Made by a program: the position numbers and the translations under genes | Part shown: positions 1-5,368 of the stretch, piece by piece | Position numbering within the stretch: position 1 is the stretch's first letter | Layout of the letters: every line of letters begins with the position of its first letter | Notes under the pieces: generated by a model | What the model was told of the DNA's origin: nothing | Database searches by the model: none | The model's input: the letters and a program-made list of their open reading frames with translations, nothing else | Origin: Thermoplasmata archaeon | GTDB lineage: Archaea; Thermoplasmatota; Thermoplasmata; WALJ01 | Length of the DNA stretch: 9,196 nucleotides | Assembly: GCA_015522885.1 (NCBI GenBank) | Contig: WALJ01000207.1 | Coordinates: forward strand, 1 to 9,196 | Reading direction: 5' to 3'

Positions 1-887
1 ACCAGAAGAGATTGAGAGATGAGAATGTTCTCTTCATATCAAATCGCTCCTTCACCTCATACGCAAGTGTCGATAGGATAGAGGATGAGTTCGCAGTTCC
101 TCTTGTCGGCTCAAGAAATCTTCTGAGAAGCGAGGACAGGGGCGGTGAGAGGGACTATTACTGGCTCCTCGAAAAGGCCGGGCTCCCGTATCCTGAAAGA
201 ATAACGGACCCCAGGGACATAAACGAACTTGTGATAGTGAAGATGCATCATGCGGTCAAAAAACTCGAGAGAGGATTCTTCACTGCCGCATCATATAAAG
301 AGTACAGGGAAAAAGCGGATGAACTGATAAAACAGGGCGTAATAACGCCTGAACTGCTGGAAAGTGCCAGAATAGAGCGCTATGTAATAGGCCCGGTGTT
401 CAACCTCGATTTCTTTTACTCGCCGATTGAGGAGGAGGGAGAGAAGCTGGAACTCATAGGTGTTGACTGGAGGTTCGAGACATCTCTGGACGGCCATGTG
501 AGGCTTCCCGCAGCCCAGCAGATGACCCTTCCACAGCATCAGTTCGTGCCGGAATACACCGTGACAGGTCACAATTCCGCAACCCTGAGAGAATCTCTTC
601 TTGAAAAGGTCTTTGTCCTCGGCGAAAAGTTCGTGAAGGCATCGCAGGAATACTATGCGCCCGGGATAATAGGGCCGTTCTGCCTGCAGACCACAGTCGA
701 CAAGGACCTGAACTTCTACATCTACGATGTGGCTCCGAGGATAGGTGGTGGGACGAATGTGCACATGTGGATGGGCCACCCGTACGGAAATGCGCTCTGG
801 AGAAAGAACATGAGCACGGGCAGACGACTTGCAATGGAGATAAGAAGGGCAATAGAAATGGATAGGTTGAAGGAGATAGTCACTTGA
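1..887 (+). CDS. purP: PurP-family ATP-grasp ligase (FAICAR synthetase or close paralogue), 5' truncated by window edge
   Basis: The frame is open to the left edge (first whole codon at 3) and ends with TGA at 885-887, leaving about 294 residues. Known PurP proteins are about 360 residues, so roughly 65 N-terminal residues lie outside the window. PurP makes FAICAR from AICAR, formate and ATP in archaeal purine synthesis. Family blocks visible in order are VPLVGSRNLLRSE, the YVIGPVFNLDFFYSP strand, LIGVDWRFETSLDGHVRLPA, LRESLLEKVF, PGIIGPFCLQ, and the ATP-grasp end DVAPRIGGGTN. The Gly/Arg-rich ATP-loop of canonical PurP (ARGGRGYF type) is replaced here by a His/Lys-rich stretch ending ERGFF (nt 239-282). 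This recalls the second PurP-like paralogue group of archaea, so FAICAR synthetase activity is likely but not certain. It overlaps purN by 4 nt, which fits a purine operon. The TTG at 12 is not the true start. Confidence 0.85.
   Translation, partial: QKRLRDENVLFISNRSFTSYASVDRIEDEFAVPLVGSRNLLRSEDRGGERDYYWLLEKAGLPYPERITDPRDINELVIVKMHHAVKKLERGFFTAASYKEYREKADELIKQGVITPELLESARIERYVIGPVFNLDFFYSPIEEEGEKLELIGVDWRFETSLDGHVRLPAAQQMTLPQHQFVPEYTVTGHNSATLRESLLEKVFVLGEKFVKASQEYYAPGIIGPFCLQTTVDKDLNFYIYDVAPRIGGGTNVHMWMGHPYGNALWRKNMSTGRRLAMEIRRAIEMDRLKEIVT
869..877 (+). promoter_or_regulatory. Strong Shine-Dalgarno for purN
   Basis: GAAGGAGAT lies inside the last codons of the purP-family gene, ending 6 nt before the TTG at 884. 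This near-consensus site decides the purN start in favour of the TTG. The spacing is standard and the TTG gives the expected N-terminus (KSIVVLASGRGT). Confidence 0.7.
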
Positions 888-1507
888 AGAGCATAGTTGT
901 TCTCGCTTCCGGAAGAGGCACGGACCTGCAATCCATATTAGACGCAATAGAATCGGGTCACATTAAAGATGCGAGGGTAACGGCCGTGGTCTCCAACAAT
1001 AAGGATGCCTATGCTCTGGAAAGGGCGAGAAAACACGGTGCCGAAGCAATTTACATAGACCATCGCGGAAAGAAGAGAGAGGAGCACGAGAAGGAGATAA
1101 TCCGGGAAATAGAGCCGTTCAAACCCGACCTCATAGTCCTGGCGGGATATATGCGCTCCCTGACTCCCTACTTTATCAATCATTATCGCTGGAAGATTAT
1201 CAACATTCATCCGGCACTGCTCCCGCTCTTCGGTGGAAAGGGATTTTACGGGGAAAGGGTGCATAAGGCCGTTCTGGAATCGGGGATGAAGGTCTCGGGA
1301 TGCAGTGTGCATTTCGTGACGGAGGATGTCGATGGCGGGCCGATAATCCTGCAGAGATGCGTACCGGTCAAAGATGATGATACTGTGGAAACTCTGGCGG
1401 AGAGAGTGCTGAAAGAGGAACATAGGTGCCTTCCAGAGGCTGTAAAGATGGTTCTGGAAGGGAGATTGAGGGTGAAAGAGGAGAGACATGGCATTGAAAG
1501 GCGATAA
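884..1507 (+). CDS. purN: Phosphoribosylglycinamide (GAR) formyltransferase, folate-dependent
   Basis: PurN transfers the formyl group of 10-formyltetrahydrofolate to GAR, the third step of purine biosynthesis, in the cytosol. The protein has 207 residues, the usual size. The N-terminal phosphate-binding loop is LASGRGTDLQ (residues 7-16). The formyltransferase active site is intact: NIHPALLP carries Asn107 and His109, and HFVTEDVDGG carries His143 and Asp150, matching Asn106, His108, His137 and Asp144 of the E. coli enzyme. The GGKGFYG loop with VHKAVLESG around residues 117-134 is also typical. The start is TTG at 884, overlapping the upstream stop as TTGA, with a strong SD just before it. 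It is probably co-transcribed and translationally coupled with the purP-family gene. The stop (TAA, 1505-1507) touches a TATA-like element. Nothing indicates truncation. Confidence 0.95.
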   Translation: MKSIVVLASGRGTDLQSILDAIESGHIKDARVTAVVSNNKDAYALERARKHGAEAIYIDHRGKKREEHEKEIIREIEPFKPDLIVLAGYMRSLTPYFINHYRWKIINIHPALLPLFGGKGFYGERVHKAVLESGMKVSGCSVHFVTEDVDGGPIILQRCVPVKDDDTVETLAERVLKEEHRCLPEAVKMVLEGRLRVKEERHGIERR

Positions 1508-1513
1508 TTTATA
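1506..1513 (+). promoter_or_regulatory. TATA-like element at the purN 3' end
   Basis: AATTTATA overlaps the purN stop codon. An archaeal TATA box here would place a transcription start about 27 nt downstream, near 1536-1538, inside the spacer. It could drive a small RNA or a long leader for the pilus operon. A single AT-rich octamer is weak evidence, and no clear BRE is seen. Confidence 0.25.
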
Positions 1514-1731
1514 GTCGGGACCTGACTTTTTGAACTTATGACATTCATGTCTCTGATCATCATTCCTATGCTCCTCATCTTGCTGCGCCCGGGTTCTTCA
1601 TCGAAAGATAAATGGTCGCAGATTAAGGAAAAAACACGGTATCTGTGTAACCAGCCGTCTTTGAGGCCTACCGCTCCTTCGTCAAAGGCTGAAATGAATT
1701 CAGGACACTGCAGGAGCCGCAGCATCCGACA
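1508..1731. other. Spacer between purN and the pilus operon, with a bulged hairpin
   Basis: No convincing gene is seen here. One clear structure is present. Bases 1652-1656 (CAGCC) and 1660-1664 (TTTGA) pair with 1682-1686 (TCAAA) and 1687-1691 (GGCTG). This makes a 10-bp stem broken by a 3-nt GTC bulge on the 5' side, with a 17-nt loop. A weaker 4-bp stem is CTGC/GCAG at about 1708-1722. I found no tRNA T-loop, no 5S or SRP core motif, and no box C/D pair. The structures lie upstream of the pilus TATA box, so they belong to the operon leader only if transcription begins near 1536. A 66-codon frame (1538-1738) crosses the spacer but has unsuitable codon use. Confidence 0.4.
1527..1531 (+). 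terminator. Possible T-tract terminator of the purine operon
   Basis: A run of five T lies 20 nt after the purN stop. Archaeal RNA polymerase commonly terminates at T-runs without a hairpin, so this is the best candidate for the end of the purP-purN transcript. The tract is short and the call is tentative. Confidence 0.35.
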
Positions 1732-1743
1732 CCTATAAATAGG
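1732..1743 (+). promoter_or_regulatory. TATA box promoter of the pilus operon
   Basis: CCTATAAATAGG contains TATAAATA at 1734-1741, a near-perfect archaeal TATA box in a nearly palindromic setting. Counting about 27 nt from its centre puts the transcription start near 1762-1766. That gives a leader of about 21-25 nt, just long enough to hold the SD at 1772-1778 before the ATG at 1787. No strong BRE was recognised upstream (CGACAC). Confidence 0.65.
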
Positions 1744-1771
1744 AAGTAAGACATAAGCCCTATTAGCGATT

Positions 1772-1778
1772 GAGGTGG
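1772..1778 (+). promoter_or_regulatory. Shine-Dalgarno that fixes the ATPase A start
   Basis: GAGGTGG matches the archaeal 16S anti-SD and ends 8 nt before the ATG at 1787. The alternative in-frame GTG at 1775 lies inside this site, so it would have neither an SD nor room for one after the predicted transcription start. Confidence 0.65.
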
Positions 1779-1786
1779 CAACTCAG

Positions 1787-3445
1787 ATGACGAAATCAGA
1801 AGAGAAAAAAGGATTCGACATTCTTTCGATAATGGAGCCTTTTATGAGAAAAGCTCCGAAGAAGATTATGATACCCCTGAACGAGAAAAGAAGGGCTGAA
1901 AGTGAGGAAGGTTCGCTTTATACCGAGATTCCCCCCATAAGCGACCCGAATATCGAGATATTAGAGGTAAAACCCGTAAAAAAGGACTTCAGCTATGCCA
2001 GAGTCATCTATAACAATAAGAATAGCGAATACATATATCAGGCTATAGAGCCACAACTTACCGATGATGAAAAGGAGAACCTCGAACTGATAAAAGACTC
2101 CATGAAAAGAACTCTGGACTATGAGTGGGAGAAACTTGAGGAGAGGGATAAAAAAGAGTATCTGGTGGAAAGTGTCGAGAGCTTCATAAGAAGCCGTGAG
2201 ATGAACCTTTCGGAGCTGACAAAGGAGAGGATAATGTATTACATCGTCAGAGACTTCATAGGATATGGACCCGTGGACATACTGATGAATGACGACGATA
2301 TAGAGGATATATCCTGTGACGGCACCGGAATACCCCTGTTCATATTCCACAAGAAATACGAGTCCATAAAAACGGACATATTGTTCGAGGACGACGAAGT
2401 TCTGGATTCTTTCATAATAGCTCTGGGGCAGAGGTGCGGGAAGAACATCTCCGTCGCAAGCCCGATACTGGACGGTACTACGAAAGAGGGTCACAGGGTT
2501 CAGGCCACTTATTCCCATGAGGTTACCACAAGAGGCTCTTCATTCACGATAAGGCGATTCAAGGAGAGACCTTTCACACCCGTGGATGTTATAAAGTTCC
2601 ACACGGCATCCCCGGAGATGATAGCATATCTGTGGATGATGGTAGAAAACGGAAAATCCCTCATCATCTGTGGTGGAACTGCGTGCGGAAAAACAGCGAC
2701 GCTCAATGCGGTAACTCTTTTCATACCTCCGGGAGCCAAGATAGTTACTATGGAGGACACGAGAGAGATAAATCTCCCGCATGAGAACTGGATACCAGGG
2801 GTGACCAGAAGCGGTGTCGGAGAGAGGGGTGCAGACGGCAAGGCACCCGGTGAGATAGATATGTATGACCTCGTCAGGGCGGCTCTGAGGCAGAGGCCGA
2901 ACTACATCATAGTGGGAGAGGTCAGGGGAAAGGAGACCTACACAATGTTTCAGGCGATGGCCACCGGTCACACCACATATACTACTATGCATGCGGACTC
3001 AGTGAAATCCATGGTTCACAGGCTTGAGAATCCGCCTATCAACACACCGAGAATACTTTTGACAGCGCTTAATCTCGTTGTCATACAGACCTTCGCCAGA
3101 GTGAAGGACCAGCAGGTAAGAAGGATAAGAGAGATAGTCGAAATAGTAGGTTTCGAGGCGGAAACTAACGAATTAGTCACAAATCAGGTATTCGAGTGGG
3201 ACCAGGGCACCGATTCTTTTATTTATAAGGGCCACAGTTTTCAGCTTGACGGGATAATGGAAATGAAGAACATGACCCATGACGATATGGACAAAGAACT
3301 TAAGCGAAGGGTAGAGATAATAGATTACATGGTGAAGAAGGAGATGACGGATTACAGGGAGATATCCAAGATAATAACGGCATATTATAAGGATCCGGAG
3401 GAGACCATAGATAGGATAAGGGAGGAACTGGAAAATGAGTCCTGA
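1787..3445 (+). CDS. Type IV pilus/archaellum-type secretion ATPase A (TadA/ArlI/GspE family)
   Basis: This is a hexameric cytoplasmic motor ATPase that powers assembly of a type IV pilus-like filament, working with the T2SSF membrane proteins encoded just downstream. From ATG 1787 it has 552 residues, exactly the length of its paralogue (ATPase B). Both begin MT..EKK, which supports this start over the GTG at 1775 (556 residues). An N-terminal domain of about 160 residues precedes the RecA-like core. Core motifs are the Walker A GGTACGKTAT (296-305, Lys302), Asp box MEDTRE (322-327), Walker B VGEVRG with Glu378, and His box GHTTYTTMHADS (394-405) with both His residues. A C-terminal domain of about 120 residues follows, as in archaeal relatives. 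Unusual: the Walker A carries Cys300 and Ala304 where Ser and Thr are common. It overlaps the next gene by 11 nt. Confidence 0.93.
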   Translation: MTKSEEKKGFDILSIMEPFMRKAPKKIMIPLNEKRRAESEEGSLYTEIPPISDPNIEILEVKPVKKDFSYARVIYNNKNSEYIYQAIEPQLTDDEKENLELIKDSMKRTLDYEWEKLEERDKKEYLVESVESFIRSREMNLSELTKERIMYYIVRDFIGYGPVDILMNDDDIEDISCDGTGIPLFIFHKKYESIKTDILFEDDEVLDSFIIALGQRCGKNISVASPILDGTTKEGHRVQATYSHEVTTRGSSFTIRRFKERPFTPVDVIKFHTASPEMIAYLWMMVENGKSLIICGGTACGKTATLNAVTLFIPPGAKIVTMEDTREINLPHENWIPGVTRSGVGERGADGKAPGEIDMYDLVRAALRQRPNYIIVGEVRGKETYTMFQAMATGHTTYTTMHADSVKSMVHRLENPPINTPRILLTALNLVVIQTFARVKDQQVRRIREIVEIVGFEAETNELVTNQVFEWDQGTDSFIYKGHSFQLDGIMEMKNMTHDDMDKELKRRVEIIDYMVKKEMTDYREISKIITAYYKDPEETIDRIREELENES

Positions 3446-4451
3446 GGTAAGTGATGCTTTCAAAGGCCTTGAGTCGAAGAAATGGAGCCTCTTCAAGACA
3501 AAAAGAGTGAAAGCGGAGGATGTGATAGAGGGCTACGGTCCTCACATAGTCTATCTTCCGAAAGAGGCGGTTCCAAGTCAGATAAAATTAACTTCGTATC
3601 AGCAGAGTTGCGTCAGAATAATGGGCAAAAAAGCCGAAAAAGAGCTGGACAAATATCCGGATTTGGAAGAATGGCTCCTCAAAGCCAGGATGAGGATGAG
3701 GCCGGAGGAATATCTGGCCTATGTGCTTTTCACGAACCTGATATCCATGATATCCTTCATAGGTCTGGGCATAGTGTTTTTCCTCTTTGGCATGGTCATA
3801 GGGTTTCTTGGCTACATGTTGGGTATCTTCATGTTCCTATTCGCTTTCTTAATGAAGAAAATCCTCCTGTATATGCCGAAATCAAAGGCGAAGGCCAGAG
3901 GAAGGAATATAGACAAAAAACTGGCATCCGCCATGTCCTTTGTGGCTTCCCTCGCATCGGCGGATGTCAATGTGGATGTCATATTCAAAGAGCTTGCGAA
4001 AGAGCCGATATACGGGGAGATACAGAAGGAGGCCGAGTGGATAACCAGAGATACCGAGCTTCTGGGCATAGACATACTCACCGCTATAAAGGAGGGTGCC
4101 AAGAGAAGTCCTTCGATGAAGTGGCTGGAATTCCTTCAGGGTGTGGTTACAACTTCGACCTCAGGCGGTCAGTTGAAGCCTTACTTCGTTGTTAAGCTGG
4201 AAGAGTATGAGAAAGACAACCAGCTGGAGAACAAGAGAAAGACCGAGACCCTCGGTATGCTGGCCGAGTCATTTGTTACCGTTGTCGTGGCGTTCCCGCT
4301 TTTCCTGATAGTCATAATAGCCATAATGGCGATAACAAACGGACAGGGAGCCTCTTCCATACCGATGCTATATGCCGTGGACGGGCTGATGATACCCGGT
4401 TCTCAGGGAATGTTCATCTTCATAATGTGGTCGATGACCAAGGAGGATTAA
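3435..4451 (+). CDS. TadB/ArlJ-like pilus platform membrane protein (T2SSF domain), first half
   Basis: This is an integral membrane protein expected to form the pilus base that the ATPase acts on. It has 338 residues. A cytoplasmic N-terminal part (about 1-93) is followed by two closely spaced hydrophobic segments (about 94-118 and 119-146). A cytoplasmic helical T2SSF domain comes next (about 160-270, with DKKLASAMSFVASLASADVN and LGIDILTAIKEGA). The C-terminal membrane segments lie near 275-301 and 310-333. The ATG at 3435 overlaps the end of ATPase A by 11 nt and has GGGAGG at 3420-3425, so the start is secure. Archaellum ArlJ normally carries two such modules in one chain of about 550-600 residues. 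Here the modules are on two genes, as in bacterial tadB-tadC. It does not look truncated. Confidence 0.88.
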   Translation: MSPEVSDAFKGLESKKWSLFKTKRVKAEDVIEGYGPHIVYLPKEAVPSQIKLTSYQQSCVRIMGKKAEKELDKYPDLEEWLLKARMRMRPEEYLAYVLFTNLISMISFIGLGIVFFLFGMVIGFLGYMLGIFMFLFAFLMKKILLYMPKSKAKARGRNIDKKLASAMSFVASLASADVNVDVIFKELAKEPIYGEIQKEAEWITRDTELLGIDILTAIKEGAKRSPSMKWLEFLQGVVTTSTSGGQLKPYFVVKLEEYEKDNQLENKRKTETLGMLAESFVTVVVAFPLFLIVIIAIMAITNGQGASSIPMLYAVDGLMIPGSQGMFIFIMWSMTKED

Positions 4452-4452
4452 G

Positions 4453-5367
4453 ATGGCAAAAGAGTTTGACCTCGCAAAGGCCAAGGCAAGGGTTAAGACC
4501 GTTATCGGGATATCCGTAGCTATTGCCGTCTTCCTTATCTTTCTGGGGATACTCGATGCGGGTGGCGCCGTGGACCTGCCCATGGAGGCATTCGATTATT
4601 TCATATTCGCAGTCATGGCATTAGTAGGCCCTTACGGTTTCTATCAATCAAGAATAGATAAGAGGCTTCACGATATAGAGAGAAGGCTTCCGGACTTTCT
4701 CAGGGATGTATCGGAAGCTGGTCGCTTCGGGATGACGCTGGCGGATGCCATAGTGGTCGCAGCCTCCGGCAGATATGGAAAGTTGACGCCCGAGATAAAG
4801 AAGATGGCGGCACAGATACAGTGGGGGGTTCCTGCCAGCCATGCTCTCAGGCTCTTCGCAGAGAGAATTAACACTCCTCTTGTTGGCAGAGTTACCACCA
4901 TAGTCATAAAATCTTCCGATGCCGGTGGAAATGTGGCGGATGTTCTCTCGATGGTCTCTCATAGTGTAAAAGAGGTGCATCATGCGCAGGATGAGCAGAG
5001 TATAGAGATGGTCACCTATCTGGCTGTTATTTACATAGCTTTCATGGTCTTTATAGCAACGATAATAATTCTCGACACGACATTCCTGCCCCAGATGGAA
5101 AAAGCGGGTACCGCACTTGCGGAAAGTGCCATGAGCGGCGGCGGCGGAGCGGGAAATGCAAATCTGATATCGGTGGAATACATTCCCGAGATAAAGTTCA
5201 TATTTACTCTGTCCATAATAATACACGGCATAGGCGACGGAATAGTTGCAGGCATACTTCACAAAGGAAAGATTTCGGAGGGTATGAAGCACAGCTTCAT
5301 CATGCTGGTGATAGGGTTTCTAGCGCTGAGAGTTATGTTCGGCGGACTTTCCATAATGGGGGGTTAA
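4453..5367 (+). CDS. TadC/ArlJ-like pilus platform membrane protein (T2SSF domain), second half
   Basis: This is the second T2SSF membrane protein, probably partnering the upstream one to form the platform for the ATPases. It has 304 residues. Membrane segments are near 16-36 and 46-64, with a cytoplasmic T2SSF domain at about 75-180. The signature LPDFLRDVSEAGRFGMTLADA, then a run with LTPEIKKMAAQIQWGVP and SDAGGNVADVL, is very close to the C-terminal module of ArlJ. Further hydrophobic segments are near 186-208, 249-270 and 280-300. A Gly-rich loop (SGGGGAGNAN, 228-237) joins the third and fourth segments and is likely outside the cell. The ATG at 4453 comes 1 nt after the previous stop, with GGAGG at 4442-4446. 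The next gene starts 1 nt after its stop, so coupled translation is likely. Confidence 0.9.
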   Translation: MAKEFDLAKAKARVKTVIGISVAIAVFLIFLGILDAGGAVDLPMEAFDYFIFAVMALVGPYGFYQSRIDKRLHDIERRLPDFLRDVSEAGRFGMTLADAIVVAASGRYGKLTPEIKKMAAQIQWGVPASHALRLFAERINTPLVGRVTTIVIKSSDAGGNVADVLSMVSHSVKEVHHAQDEQSIEMVTYLAVIYIAFMVFIATIIILDTTFLPQMEKAGTALAESAMSGGGGAGNANLISVEYIPEIKFIFTLSIIIHGIGDGIVAGILHKGKISEGMKHSFIMLVIGFLALRVMFGGLSIMGG

Positions 5368-5368
5368 A

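Noticed and set aside
1246..1725. 159-codon minus-strand frame covering the spacer and the purN 3' end
   Set aside because: Half of it is the antisense of well-supported purN, it matches no family I recognise, and it has no promoter or SD that I can see.
1508..1731. Possible tRNA, 5S rRNA, SRP RNA or C/D box RNA in the spacer
   Set aside because: There is no GTTCRA T-loop with acceptor stem and no SRP core motif. One minus-strand ATGATGA has no CTGA partner at a suitable distance.
1538..1738. 66-codon + strand frame in the spacer, beginning with a hydrophobic stretch (MTFMSLIIIPMLLILL)
   Set aside because: None of its six Ile codons is ATA and half of its Arg codons are CGN, unlike neighbouring genes. 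It has no SD and its stop lies inside the pilus TATA box. A leaderless start 27 nt from the TATA-like element is the only point in its favour.
3689..3703. Short AGGATG tandem repeat
   Set aside because: Two to three units encoding an ordinary RMRMR stretch in the TadB-like protein; not a meaningful repeat.
3482..4195. 237-codon + strand frame overlapping the TadB-like gene
   Set aside because: It is an out-of-frame reading of a gene with clear membrane segments and a T2SSF domain. It lacks an SD and is rich in Gly, Arg, His and Gln with no recognisable domain.
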